A stretch of 64,000 nucleotides of DNA from NCBI RefSeq assembly GCF_000816845.1, contig NZ_CP006880.1, positions 1,550,001 through 1,614,000 of the forward strand, written 5' to 3'. This DNA is from Rhizobium gallicum bv. gallicum R602sp. Lineage in GTDB: Bacteria > Pseudomonadota > Alphaproteobacteria > Rhizobiales > Rhizobiaceae. Below the pieces are notes generated by a model. The model worked only from the letters and a program-made list of their open reading frames with translations. It was not told where the DNA came from and did no database searches. The translations under genes were made by a program, and so were the position numbers. Positions 38,369 through 47,388 of the stretch are shown here, in pieces (within the stretch, counting starts at the first letter, position 1; each line of letters opens with the position of its first letter).

Positions 38369-40365
38369 TGGTCATCGATCAGCCGATATCGGCGGAAAGC
38401 AGCGGCTTTTGGAAACTCATGCTGCTCGTCGCCATCCCCGCGATCACCGCGATGGCCCTGACTATTGCCGGAGCCGAACGGCTGTTGCCGCTTTCCGCCT
38501 GGTGGTCCGCGCTTGTCGAAACCGACAATGCGAAATCGCAGGAACTGCTTTTCCGCCACGCCTTCATGCCGCGTGTCGCGGTCAGCATCCTCGCCGGCCT
38601 GGGCCTCGGGCTCTCCGGCATCCTGATCCAGCATCTGCTTCGCAACCCACTGGCAGAGCCAACGACCATCGGCACGAATGCCGGCGCTGGGCTCGCCTTG
38701 ACCATCGCAACGCTTTACGCCCCCGTAGCGCTCGAAAACGGACGTGGTGTCATCGCGCTCCTGGGCGGTGCGTTGACGACGTTCCTCGTCTTTTTGCTCG
38801 CACAGCGCCGGCAATTTTCGCCAGTCGCCGTCATTGTCTCAGGGCTTGTCGTCAGTTTGACCTGCGGTTCGGCGAGCGCCCTGCTCATGGCCATCAATCG
38901 CGAGTATACCGAGGAGCTTTTTATCTGGCAGAGCGGATCGTTGATCCAGAACGGCGACGCCGTCATCCGGGCGCTGCTTCCGCAGATTACTGTTTGCAGT
39001 GTCCTTGCATTCATGTTCCTGCGGCCCTTGCGGCTGCTGGAAGCGGGCGATGAAAGTGCCGGTAGCCTTGGCATCAGGCCGGCAGCCATCAGGCTTATCG
39101 GTCTTTCGATCGCAGTAGCAATGAGCGCATTCGTCGTTGCGGCAGTCGGCGTCATAAGCTTCATTGCACTCGCAGCCCCTGCCTTCGCGCGCATCGCTGG
39201 CGCAAGGACGCTGCTGCAGCGCATGGTCTGGTCGCCACTGATTGCCGCCTCGCAGCTTTGGCTGGTCGATCAACTGATCCAGTTCCACTTCAAGGAGATG
39301 GCATTTCCCGCAGGCGCTGCGACAGCACTTCTCGGAGCACCCCTGCTGTTCTTCTTCCTGCTTCGTTCGAAGACCGTGTCCCTGGACAGCCGAGAGGGCA
39401 CATTCGCTGCCGTCGCTCCTCACAAAATGCCGGCGCTTCTTCTGCTTGCCGTGGCACTTGTCGTTGCGACAGGCCTTGTTTTTTTCTTTGGAAAGGGTGC
39501 AAACGGCTGGGGCTCCATCGCGGCAGCAGAGATCGGTCAATTGGCCGAATTGCGGTTGCCACGGATCGGCGTGGCGCTTGCGGCGGGAGCCATGTTTGGA
39601 GTTTGCGGCACATTGCTTCAGCGGATGACCGCAAACAGCATGGCTGCTCCCGAAGTGATCGGTGTCTCAGGTGGGGCAAGCCTCGGCGTGCTTGCGCTTT
39701 TTGTCGTCACCTCCAGCATCGATCGGCTTTCGCTGGCAATGGCCGCAAGCGTCGGCGCCTTCGCAACGCTCGCGCTCGTCATGTTTGTCGCTGGCCGGCA
39801 GCGCCTTTCGCCGGAGAAGCTTCTGCTCGCGGGGACATCTGTGACGACGCTTGCCTCCGCGCTCGCAGCTCTCGCTCTTGCAAGCGGCGATCCGAGGACG
39901 GACTTCCTGCTCGCCTGGCTCTCGGGATCCACCTACCGGGCAACGCCAACTCAGGCGACAGCAGCAGCCGCTGTCGCGATCCTTCTTCTATCCGTCGCGC
40001 CTTTGACGATCCGCTGGCTCGCCGTCTTGCCGCTTGGCGAAACCGTGTCGCGCTCGCTGGGCCTCGGTGTCGTTGCCGTTCGCGCCATCCTCCTTTGCCT
40101 CATCGCGATCCCGACAGCCCTCGCCACGCTGCTGATCGGACCGCTCAGTTTCGTCGGGCTGATGGCGCCGCACTTTGCGAGAATGACGGGGTTCCGAAGA
40201 CCGGCCGGCGAAATATTCGCTTCTGCATTTTACGGTGCACTCATATTGATCGCGGCCGATTGGATGGGAAGAACCATCATTTTTCCGTGGCAGATACCGG
40301 CAGGTCTGCTGACAGCTCTCGCCGGCGGCCCGTTTTTCTTGATCGTAATGAGCCGCTCCCGATAG
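38365..40365 (+). CDS. fhuB: Iron-hydroxamate ABC transporter permease, fused double form (FhuB type)
   Basis: A 666-residue inner-membrane protein made of two homologous FecCD halves, about residues 1-335 and 340-666. Each has the family pattern: PRVAVSILAGLGLGLSGILIQ with PLAEPTTIGTNAGAGL in the first, and PRIGVALAAGAMFGVCGTLLQ with MAAPEVIGVSGGASLGVLAL in the second. Such fusion is characteristic of FhuB and distinguishes it from the separate permeases of catecholate systems. The ATG at 38365 overlaps the fhuD stop. It is the last gene of the set and converges on rbtK, with 31 bp between the stops. Confidence 0.93.
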   Translation: MMVIDQPISAESSGFWKLMLLVAIPAITAMALTIAGAERLLPLSAWWSALVETDNAKSQELLFRHAFMPRVAVSILAGLGLGLSGILIQHLLRNPLAEPTTIGTNAGAGLALTIATLYAPVALENGRGVIALLGGALTTFLVFLLAQRRQFSPVAVIVSGLVVSLTCGSASALLMAINREYTEELFIWQSGSLIQNGDAVIRALLPQITVCSVLAFMFLRPLRLLEAGDESAGSLGIRPAAIRLIGLSIAVAMSAFVVAAVGVISFIALAAPAFARIAGARTLLQRMVWSPLIAASQLWLVDQLIQFHFKEMAFPAGAATALLGAPLLFFFLLRSKTVSLDSREGTFAAVAPHKMPALLLLAVALVVATGLVFFFGKGANGWGSIAAAEIGQLAELRLPRIGVALAAGAMFGVCGTLLQRMTANSMAAPEVIGVSGGASLGVLALFVVTSSIDRLSLAMAASVGAFATLALVMFVAGRQRLSPEKLLLAGTSVTTLASALAALALASGDPRTDFLLAWLSGSTYRATPTQATAAAAVAILLLSVAPLTIRWLAVLPLGETVSRSLGLGVVAVRAILLCLIAIPTALATLLIGPLSFVGLMAPHFARMTGFRRPAGEIFASAFYGALILIAADWMGRTIIFPWQIPAGLLTALAGGPFFLIVMSRSR

Positions 40366-40396
40366 ACATCGCCTTCTGTCTTTAGCAGCGGCGCGA

Positions 40397-42031
40397 TCAA
40401 TCGCCGGTCAATGAAAGCGAACGGACATTCCGGTCTGCCGACTGCAGCAGTTCAAAAGCCCGGTACCTGTTTGTGTGCAGAGCCGCAATCGCACCACCGG
40501 TCGGATGGAAGGTTTTGGAGAGACGCGACATCACCTTCATCGCTTCGGGCAGGGAAGGATGATGTCCGCCAGCGACGGCCCCGAGCATTGCCGCACCAAG
40601 CAGCACAGGCTCCTCGGTGTCGGCGATTGCCACCGGCAGATTCGTCGTATCGGCCAGAAGCTGGCGCACGAGATTGCTTTGCGCCGCACCACCGCTGGCA
40701 ACGATCAGGTCAAGCGCAATGCCGTCCTGCGCCAGTTTTTCCAGGAGCTGCTTGAGGCCGTAGCCGATGCCGCAGAGGCCGGCGATGTAGAGGGAAATCA
40801 GGTCGGAAATATCTGTATCAAGTCCGATGCCGGCGACGACTGCCCGCGCGCCGGGGTCAGCATGCGGTGACCGGTTTCCGAGAAACTCCGGCACGACGTG
40901 AAGAGACTTGGCAAGCTCGACGGCGCGCCCAAGCTCCGGGCACATCTTAGTGGCTTGCCCGTCAAGCCATGTAACAAGAGGCATGCCCGCAGCGTCCGCT
41001 TTCGCCTGTGCTTCACCGGAGGCGGGATGCATCGTCACAAGATGGTCTATGGCAGCACCTGCCGCTGACTGCCCGCCTTCCGTCAGCCAGAGCCCTGGCA
41101 CCATGGCCGAGAAGTACGGTCCCCAGACGCCATTTACGAATACTGGGCTGTCGCTTGAGACCATCGAGCAGGCGGATGTACCGAAGATGTAGGCAAGCCT
41201 GTTTCTGACATCCGAATGGCCGCTTGCCTCGGCCCCGCCGAGCGTGCCGACACCCCCCGCATGCGCATCGATCAGCGCAGCTCCGACCGGCGTTGCGACC
41301 GTCAATCCGAGATCGGCAGCGGCTTGTTCGGTGAGCCCATTTGCCAGCGCCGTGCCGGGATCGACGATGTCCGTGCCTATCCTTGAAAAGCCTTCGGCTG
41401 CCAATTCCTCAAGCCCGATCGCCTCGAAGTACCGTGCATCCCAACGGTTCTCGTGGGCAAGAAAGGTCCATTTGCAGGTGACCGTGCAGACCGACCGGCT
41501 GAGCGAGCCTGTTGCGCGCCAGGTCAGATAGTCCGCAAGGTCGAAGAAGTGACCGGCAGCGGCAAAGGAGGCCGGCAGATTGCGCTTCAGCCAGAGAAGC
41601 TTCGGCGTTTCCATTTCCGGGGAGATCCGCCCGCCGACATAACGCAGGACCTTATGGTCTCCGACATTGATTTCCGCAGCTTCACCGGCGGCACGGTGAT
41701 CCATCCAGACGATGATATTTCGGTTGGGGTCGCCGGAGGGACCAACGGCGACCGGGGCGCCGTCGGCCGTCACTGAAACGAGAGAACAGGTGGCATCAAA
41801 ACCCAGACCGGCAACAGCTGCAGGTGGAATTTCCGCCGCTGCGACAGCTTCCTTGACGCTGTCGCAGACTGCTTTCCATATCTGCTCGCTCGATTGCTCG
41901 ACGATGCTGCCTGCCTCATACCAGATCGTGATGGGACGTTTTGCAGCCGCCCGCAGAATGCCGTGTTCGTCGAAGACCCCTGCGCGCGCGCTGCCTGTAC
42001 CTACATCGACGCCGATAAAGAATTGCGCCAT
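40397..42031 (-). CDS. rbtK: FGGY-family pentulose kinase, probable D-ribulokinase
   Basis: A 544-residue sugar kinase with the FGGY two-domain fold. Phosphate-binding loop 1 is FIGVDVGTGSARAGVFDEHG, substrate contacts follow in GLGFDATCSLV and VWMDHRA, the catalytic-base aspartate is in GAALIDAHAGGVG, and the adenosine site is LIVASGGAAQSNLVRQLLAD. It phosphorylates D-ribulose, made by the ribitol dehydrogenase encoded just upstream, to D-ribulose 5-phosphate. The ATG at 42031 is preferred; a TTG at 42037 overlaps the rbtD stop. The specificity is inferred from the subfamily look and the partnership with RbtD. It ends the operon started at the binding-protein gene. Confidence 0.88.
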   Translation of the reverse strand: MAQFFIGVDVGTGSARAGVFDEHGILRAAAKRPITIWYEAGSIVEQSSEQIWKAVCDSVKEAVAAAEIPPAAVAGLGFDATCSLVSVTADGAPVAVGPSGDPNRNIIVWMDHRAAGEAAEINVGDHKVLRYVGGRISPEMETPKLLWLKRNLPASFAAAGHFFDLADYLTWRATGSLSRSVCTVTCKWTFLAHENRWDARYFEAIGLEELAAEGFSRIGTDIVDPGTALANGLTEQAAADLGLTVATPVGAALIDAHAGGVGTLGGAEASGHSDVRNRLAYIFGTSACSMVSSDSPVFVNGVWGPYFSAMVPGLWLTEGGQSAAGAAIDHLVTMHPASGEAQAKADAAGMPLVTWLDGQATKMCPELGRAVELAKSLHVVPEFLGNRSPHADPGARAVVAGIGLDTDISDLISLYIAGLCGIGYGLKQLLEKLAQDGIALDLIVASGGAAQSNLVRQLLADTTNLPVAIADTEEPVLLGAAMLGAVAGGHHPSLPEAMKVMSRLSKTFHPTGGAIAALHTNRYRAFELLQSADRNVRSLSLTGD

Positions 42032-42033
42032 GG

Positions 42034-42762
42034 TCAAAGGTCCGTGCTGTGCGGCAAGATGACGAGATCGCGGATCGTCACGTTGCGTGGTCGCGTCAGC
42101 ATGAAGAGCACGGCGTCTGCGACCTCCCTGGCTTCCATCAATCCTCCTGCGGCAATTGTCTCATCGAGTTTTTCTTTCGGCCAGTCGCTGATCAGCGCCG
42201 TCACCACCGGGCCGGGTGCGACCGCGCCGACGCGTATGCCATGCTTTATGACCTGGCGCCTGACCGTATGGACGAAGGCCTGCACGGCATGTTTGGACGC
42301 AGTATAGATCGGCTCCCACACCACGGGAACCAGGCCGGCGATCGAACTGGTCATGATGATGTCGCCGGTCTTTCTCTCCACCATATGCGGCAAGACCGCC
42401 TGAACCGATCGGAAGGCCGCATTGATATTCAAGTTCAGCATTCGGTCCCAGGCATCAGGATCGCCGTCCACCACCTGCCCGCCGATGTAGGAGCCTGCAT
42501 TGGCGTGAAAGATATCGAGCTTTCCGAACCGCTCCAAAATCTGCGGCATCATCATTGAGACGCTGGCGGGATTGGTTAGATCGGCAGCCAGAGGGAAAGC
42601 GTTCGCACCCAGCTCGGAGCATATGCTCCTCAGTGAGTCTTCGGCTTTGTCGATGAGAGCGACGCTCGCCCCCTCCCGCAATAAAGACTTGGCGCATTCA
42701 AGACCGATCCCCGAGGCAGCCCCGGTAATCGCTGCGACCTTTCCAGAAAGTTCCTGTCCCAT
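42034..42762 (-). CDS. rbtD: Ribitol 2-dehydrogenase
   Basis: A 242-residue short-chain dehydrogenase that oxidises ribitol to D-ribulose with NAD. The nucleotide motif is TGAASGIG, the strand motif is HANAG in [13 protein letters not shown], the catalytic serine is in IIMTSSIAG and the Tyr/Lys pair is in YTASKHAVQ. The protein follows the classical enterobacterial ribitol dehydrogenase closely along its length, for example [29 protein letters not shown] and the C-terminal [13 protein letters not shown]. The ATG at 42762 is preceded by AAGGATTGAT. rbtK starts two bases after its stop. Confidence 0.9.
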   Translation of the reverse strand: MGQELSGKVAAITGAASGIGLECAKSLLREGASVALIDKAEDSLRSICSELGANAFPLAADLTNPASVSMMMPQILERFGKLDIFHANAGSYIGGQVVDGDPDAWDRMLNLNINAAFRSVQAVLPHMVERKTGDIIMTSSIAGLVPVVWEPIYTASKHAVQAFVHTVRRQVIKHGIRVGAVAPGPVVTALISDWPKEKLDETIAAGGLMEAREVADAVLFMLTRPRNVTIRDLVILPHSTDL

Positions 42763-42787
42763 ATCAATCCTTGCTTTCGTAGTTGTA

Positions 42788-44038
42788 TCAGGCGCGGCCG
42801 TGCGAGACTCTCGACCGGCGTGCCAGCGAGTCGACGATGACTGCGATGGCAAGAACTGCGCCGGTGATCATGTAGCGAAGGGCCGAAGACAGATCGAGCA
42901 TCGTCAGACCGCTTGCGATCGACTGGATAACGATGATGCCGAGAAGTGCCGAGTAAGCGCTGCCGCGGCCACCGAAGAGGCTTGTTCCGCCGATGACGGC
43001 TGCTGCGATCGCATTCAGGTTGACGTCGCCCGTCCCGGCCTGCTGGCTTGCCGATGCCAGACGTGCCGCCGCAAGCACGCCGCCGAGTGCGGCAAACATG
43101 GCGCAGAGAACGAAGGCGCTGGTGTAGATGAGCCGAACATTGATGCCTGCACGGCGTGCCGCCTCGCGATTGCCGCCGACGGCCGCCATCGAGCGGCCCC
43201 ATTGAGTCCGGGTGAGCGCGTAGTTCATCACGATCGCAAGCGCGACGAAGAGCGCGAACATCCACGGGATGCCGCGATCCTGATTGAGATAAAAGACGAC
43301 GAATTCGAGAAGGATCGTGATTGCAGCGACACGCACGACGAGAGCACCGATTGAGCGCGACGAGAGATTGGCTTGTCTGCGGCGTTGCGCAGCCCGATAG
43401 CCTGAAATCAGCATCACGACGCCCGGCAGCAGCGCACACAAGTATGCGAGTGGACGCGGAATGACGAGCAGCTGCCCGAAATTCACCAAAGACGAGCCGT
43501 AAGGCAGGTTGATCGAGCCTGTTGCGCCGAGCAGATAGAGCTGCATTCCGAGCACCGCCAGCAGGCCGGCAAGCGTCGAAACGAAACTTGGCATTCCAAG
43601 GCGATTGAAAAGCAGAGCATAGAGCGAGCCGATCAATCCGCCGACAAGGACGGCGGCAATGATCGCAACCGCCACGGGCCAACCCTGATTGACCCACAGC
43701 ATGCCGACCATGGCGGAAGCAAAGCCACTGATTGAACCAACGGACAGGTCGATCTCGCCGACCATCAGCACGCAAACGATTCCAAGCGAAATCACCCCGA
43801 CCGTTGAGGCGTCGAAAAGCAAGTTTGCAAGGTTGTTGCTTGAAAGAAATGTCGGGTTGAGGGTGCCGAAGACTGTCCAGATGATCACCAGGCCGACGAC
43901 CACGGGAAGCGAGCCGAGATCGCCCGAGCGCACCTTATCGATCGAAGAGCGGATCGTCGCGCCAATGCCCGCATCGTGGCTGACGCGAACATCACCGCGA
44001 TCCAGAAGCGTCGCTGTTTGTTTCACATCGCTGGTCAT
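42788..44038 (-). CDS. CUT2 ABC transporter permease, probable ribitol importer
   Basis: A 416-residue inner-membrane permease of the XylH/RbsC type, longer than RbsC because of an N-terminal cytoplasmic stretch and extra central segments. Marks are [20 protein letters not shown], the loop [20 protein letters not shown] and [20 protein letters not shown]. The ATG overlaps the ATPase stop by four bases and rbtD follows 25 bp later. The length class is that of XylH-type permeases. The ribitol assignment follows from the catabolic genes in the same operon. Confidence 0.88.
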   Translation of the reverse strand: MTSDVKQTATLLDRGDVRVSHDAGIGATIRSSIDKVRSGDLGSLPVVVGLVIIWTVFGTLNPTFLSSNNLANLLFDASTVGVISLGIVCVLMVGEIDLSVGSISGFASAMVGMLWVNQGWPVAVAIIAAVLVGGLIGSLYALLFNRLGMPSFVSTLAGLLAVLGMQLYLLGATGSINLPYGSSLVNFGQLLVIPRPLAYLCALLPGVVMLISGYRAAQRRRQANLSSRSIGALVVRVAAITILLEFVVFYLNQDRGIPWMFALFVALAIVMNYALTRTQWGRSMAAVGGNREAARRAGINVRLIYTSAFVLCAMFAALGGVLAAARLASASQQAGTGDVNLNAIAAAVIGGTSLFGGRGSAYSALLGIIVIQSIASGLTMLDLSSALRYMITGAVLAIAVIVDSLARRSRVSHGRA

Positions 44039-44856
44039 ATCTGCCCCTCCTGCCTCATATCCTGCTGCGCCTGACGCCGGCCGGCGCGGCGCGAGACTGC
44101 ATTTTCGCTTGCCCCGGTAATGGCGGTGACGAGTTCCTGGTTGGACGCATCGGGATAGAAAACTCCGTTGTTCCGCCCGAGCCTCAAGACGACGATGCGA
44201 TCGGCTACTGCACGCACGTCCTCCATATTATGGCTGATCATTACAACCCCGAGGCCGCGGTCGCGCACCCGCTCGATTAGGTTCAGCACCTCTGCCGTCT
44301 GGGCAACGCCAAGGGCGGCCGTCGGTTCGTCGAGCAGGATGAGCTTCGGCTCCAGAAGCAGGGACCTTGCAATCGCCACCGTCTGTCGCTGTCCACCCGA
44401 CAGCGATGCGATCGGAATGCGGACACTTGGAATGCGGGCCGAAAGCTCGTTCAACAGCGTCCAGGCACGAACCTCCATCGCGGTCTCGTCAAGCTTTAAC
44501 GGGCTGAGCTCCCGGCCGAGGAAGATGTTGGCAACGACATCAAGGTTCTCGCAAAGCGCAAGGTCCTGAAACACGGTTGCAATCCCCAAGGAGAGGGCCG
44601 CACTCGGGTCGGCCAACGTCACCTTGCTGCCGCCGAAAGTGATCTCGCCCGAACTCGGCTGGTGGACGCCGGCGAGGATCTTCACGAGCGTCGATTTGCC
44701 AGCGCCGTTGTCCCCGACGAGCGCCACGACTTCGCCTGCGTGAACGTCAAGATCGATATCGGTGAGCGCCGAGACGGCACCGAAATGTTTCGAGATACCT
44801 TTTAGGCTGAGCACCACTTCGCCGGCCGGGGCTGCTTGGTTGGAAGCGTCAGTCAT
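44035..44856 (-). CDS. CUT2 ABC transporter ATPase, single-domain (FrcA type)
   Basis: A 273-residue ATPase with one nucleotide-binding domain: Walker A GDNGAGKST near residue 46, signature LSGGQRQTVAIARSL, Walker B LILLDEPTAALG and the switch histidine in VVMISHNMEDV. CUT2 ATPases usually have two domains; single-domain forms such as FrcA are known in rhizobia and would act as homodimers. The ATG at 44856 is chosen for its AAAGG upstream; in-frame ATGs at 44874 and 44877 exist. It powers the permease encoded next. Confidence 0.87.
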   Translation of the reverse strand: MTDASNQAAPAGEVVLSLKGISKHFGAVSALTDIDLDVHAGEVVALVGDNGAGKSTLVKILAGVHQPSSGEITFGGSKVTLADPSAALSLGIATVFQDLALCENLDVVANIFLGRELSPLKLDETAMEVRAWTLLNELSARIPSVRIPIASLSGGQRQTVAIARSLLLEPKLILLDEPTAALGVAQTAEVLNLIERVRDRGLGVVMISHNMEDVRAVADRIVVLRLGRNNGVFYPDASNQELVTAITGASENAVSRRAGRRQAQQDMRQEGQI

Positions 44857-44887
44857 CTGTCGCGAGCCTTTCATCATGAATTTCAGG

Positions 44888-44919
44888 CCCTTCGGCCGCT
44901 CGCAAGAGCGGTCGAAGGG
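44888..44919. other. Long intergenic hairpin after the ribitol binding-protein gene
   Basis: CCCTTCG (44888-44894) and CCGCTC (44896-44901) pair with GAGCGG (44906-44911) and CGAAGGG (44913-44919), with one mismatch position and a 4-nt loop. It lies between the binding-protein stop and the ATPase start, with no T-run on the transcribed strand. A transcript-stabilising or attenuating role is likely. Confidence 0.6.
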
Positions 44920-44936
44920 ACTTCCGGGAGGACAGA

Positions 44937-46022
44937 TCAGCTGCCGATGCCGAGCTTCTTGCAGCCTTCGGCGTAGCGATCCGTGCAGAGCTGCTCCGGG
45001 GTCTGGATCGGCTTGCCATTGACTGTTTTGTCGATGATCTCGGCCTTCAGGTTTTCGGCGGTAACGAGCGCCGGCGTAAAGAGTTGCGTCGGCGTGTCGA
45101 AGAGCGTGGTATCAGCCTTCGGGGTTTCGCCCGACAGCAGCTGGATGGCGACATTCGCCGCAGCCGCGGCCACGATCTCGCTTGGCTTGGAGATGGTGTT
45201 GTACTGATCGCCTGCGATGATGAGCTGCAGGCCAGCGATCGTCGCATCGTTGCCGGTGACCGGCGGCACAGGATCGATGCCGGCAGCCTTGAAGGCTGCA
45301 ACGGCAGCACCACCCGTGCCGTCATTGGCGGCCACAACACCGATGATCTTCTTGCCGAAACGGGTGATCTGTCCGCTCGCCCACTGCTGCGCCTTCGGCG
45401 GAGCCCATTCCGGCGTATCGAATTCGGCAAGGATGGGATAGCCGCCTTCGGCGAGACCGGCATGGATTCCCTTCTTGATGAGGCCTGCGGCAGCATCCGT
45501 CGGCGAGCCGTTGATCTCAAGAAGACCGCCGTCGCCAGCCTGTACGTTCTTTTCCTTCAGATGATCGACCAGCGATTTGGCGATCATCTTACCGATTTCC
45601 TCATTGTTGAAGGAGACATAATAGTCTGCAGCGGCAGAGGGAATCGGCCGGTCATAGGCAATCACCTTGACGCCCTGGCTCTGCGCCATTTTGACCAGCG
45701 ATGCGGCAGCCGTGGAATCGACCGGGTCGAGCACGATCGCCTTGGCGCCCTGCGAGATCGCCGAGTTGAACTGCTGCTGCTGGCGCGAAGCGTCGCCGTT
45801 TGCGTTTTGGTAAATCACCTTGCAACCGGCGCAGAGTTTTTTCATTTCCGCTTCAAAGCCCGGATAGTCGTGCTCCTCATAGCGTGTGGAGCTCTGGTCG
45901 GGCATCAGAAAGGCAACCGTTGCATCGGTTACCTTTGCAGACTGGGCAAAGGCGGACGTGCCGCTGAGAAGACCGACGGCGAGCGCTGCTGCGCCTGCCA
46001 ATTTCCATGCGAAGTGGGTCAT
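44937..46022 (-). CDS. CUT2 ABC transporter binding protein, probable ribitol importer
   Basis: A 361-residue periplasmic protein. The signal peptide is residues 1-26 (cleavage near TSAFAQS). Ligand-fold parts are VTDATVAFLMPDQSSTRYEE, AISQGAKAIVLDPVDSTAAA, VIAYDRPIPSAAADYYVSFN and VVAANDGTGGAAVAAFKAAG, as in XylF-like binding proteins. The ATG follows ACGGAGAAATTCC. It is the first gene of a unit with an ATPase, a permease, rbtD and rbtK, so ribitol is the likely ligand; xylitol or arabitol are alternatives. Cysteines in KKLCAGCKV and EQLCTDRYAEGCKK may form disulfides. Confidence 0.88.
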   Translation of the reverse strand: MTHFAWKLAGAAALAVGLLSGTSAFAQSAKVTDATVAFLMPDQSSTRYEEHDYPGFEAEMKKLCAGCKVIYQNANGDASRQQQQFNSAISQGAKAIVLDPVDSTAAASLVKMAQSQGVKVIAYDRPIPSAAADYYVSFNNEEIGKMIAKSLVDHLKEKNVQAGDGGLLEINGSPTDAAAGLIKKGIHAGLAEGGYPILAEFDTPEWAPPKAQQWASGQITRFGKKIIGVVAANDGTGGAAVAAFKAAGIDPVPPVTGNDATIAGLQLIIAGDQYNTISKPSEIVAAAAANVAIQLLSGETPKADTTLFDTPTQLFTPALVTAENLKAEIIDKTVNGKPIQTPEQLCTDRYAEGCKKLGIGS

Positions 46023-46060
46023 TGGAATTTCTCCGTACCAAATGGTAACTGTTTCAACGA

Positions 46061-46088
46061 AGTGTCAAGCTCGCTCGAACTCGACACT
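46061..46088. promoter_or_regulatory. 28-bp dyad upstream of the ribitol operon
   Basis: AGTGTC (46061-46066) and GACACT (46083-46088) are perfect outer arms; overall 11 of 14 symmetric pairs match. It begins 39 bp upstream of the binding-protein ATG. A smaller perfect dyad, TACCA-AA-TGGTA, lies at 46036-46047, between it and the gene. Both are operator candidates; neither has a terminator-like T-run. Confidence 0.5.
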
Positions 46089-46231
46089 CTTTGGGCGATC
46101 CGGCCGTCCGAAGCGCCTTCTTGACCGGCGCTTCTCAGGCTGATTTGCGGACAAGCAATCCCGTTCGGGCCACTTGTGTGCCCGTTCGCCTTGCCCTTGT
46201 TGTTCGTTTTCTCCTCCCCGGTCCTCCCTTT

Positions 46232-47209
46232 TTAGGCGGCCTCCACCGCTCTTGCATTTTGTGCCAGCAATATTCTGAAACGCGAGGGCGCCATGCCCTT
46301 CTGATCCAGAAAACGGCGATTGAAATTCGAGATATTGTTGAAGCCGGCCGCAAAGCAGATGTCGGTTATCGACATGGCGGTTTCGCTCATCAGCAGATGG
46401 CAGGCGAAGTTGATCCGCAGCCGGTTTACATATTGAACGAGCGCCATGCCGGTATGCCGACGGAAGCTGCGTGAAAACGCACTTGGGCTTTGCCCGGTCA
46501 ACTCGGCAAGGTCACCTTCGCTGAACGGTTCGGTCAGATGCGTGTTGATAAAGGCTAGCGCCTGGTTCACCCCGGCTGACATGAAGCCCGAGGGATCCGG
46601 ATGATAAAGCGCGCTTGCGAGCGTGCGCGTGCCCTGCGCAGAACTCAGCGCCTCGAGCACGTTCATGAAAAGCTCAATGCGGCGAATTCCCTTGGCTTCG
46701 ACCAGCTCCCCAAGGAGCGGGCCGACGAGCGATGCCGTTTGGGGTGTGAACAGCGCACCTCGACGGCTCATTTCCAAAATGCCGGCACAAGCCGAGAGTT
46801 CCGGAAAAATCCGACTTGCATCTGCAAGGAAGGATTCGGTGAACTGAAGCACCCGGCAGCGCAGTGGAAGGCATGTGCCCGGCGGCACGTCGCTCACCCA
46901 ATTGTGCGGCAGGTTCGGTCCGGTGAGCACAAGGTTGTCGGGCTCGAATTCGCCGATGAAATCGCCGACGAAGTACTGTCCCGTCGTCGCGACGACATGG
47001 TGGATTTCATATTCGGGATGGAAGTGCCAGCGGACCGTACGGTAGGGATAACCATGCTCCCAGGCCTTGAAGGATTCGCCGCTGCCGATCGCGACCACTT
47101 CCAAATCTGGATTCATGGAACCTTCCTCCCCGCGCATCAACCGGAATTTCTCCGGCAACGGTGCCTCCTCCCAGAGGTCATCATCTGAAGGGACTTTACG
47201 CGCAGACAT
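46232..47209 (-). CDS. AraC-family transcriptional regulator of the ribitol operon
   Basis: A 325-residue regulator. An N-terminal cupin-like sensor includes RTVRWHFHPEYEIHHVVATT and DNLVLTGPNLPHNW. A C-terminal double HTH follows (FSEGDLAELTGQSPSAFSRS, then AMSITDICFAAGFNNISNFN and RFLDQKGMAPSRFR). The ATG at 47209 is used; a TTG at 47215 is in frame. It lies directly upstream of the ribitol importer on the same strand with 209 bp between, so it probably activates that operon from the intervening region. The ligand is inferred to be ribitol or ribulose. Confidence 0.88.
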   Translation of the reverse strand: MSARKVPSDDDLWEEAPLPEKFRLMRGEEGSMNPDLEVVAIGSGESFKAWEHGYPYRTVRWHFHPEYEIHHVVATTGQYFVGDFIGEFEPDNLVLTGPNLPHNWVSDVPPGTCLPLRCRVLQFTESFLADASRIFPELSACAGILEMSRRGALFTPQTASLVGPLLGELVEAKGIRRIELFMNVLEALSSAQGTRTLASALYHPDPSGFMSAGVNQALAFINTHLTEPFSEGDLAELTGQSPSAFSRSFRRHTGMALVQYVNRLRINFACHLLMSETAMSITDICFAAGFNNISNFNRRFLDQKGMAPSRFRILLAQNARAVEAA

Positions 47210-47388
47210 CAGCAATCGCTACTACGCCATCGACCTCTCACTGATACTTTTTTGACAATTCTCCTGTGATTTGTGACCAATCATGCAGTTTTTCGGCCTC
47301 GCCAAAGACTTCTTGGCAGCAAAGATCGAAGCCGACATATGACGCCGCGCCGCCTTGCCTTGCGCGACGTCCGCCACCGACATTCGCT

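Noticed and set aside
40366..40396. Possible terminator between convergent fhuB and rbtK
   Set aside because: Only a weak stem without a T-run could be drawn in the 31 bp.
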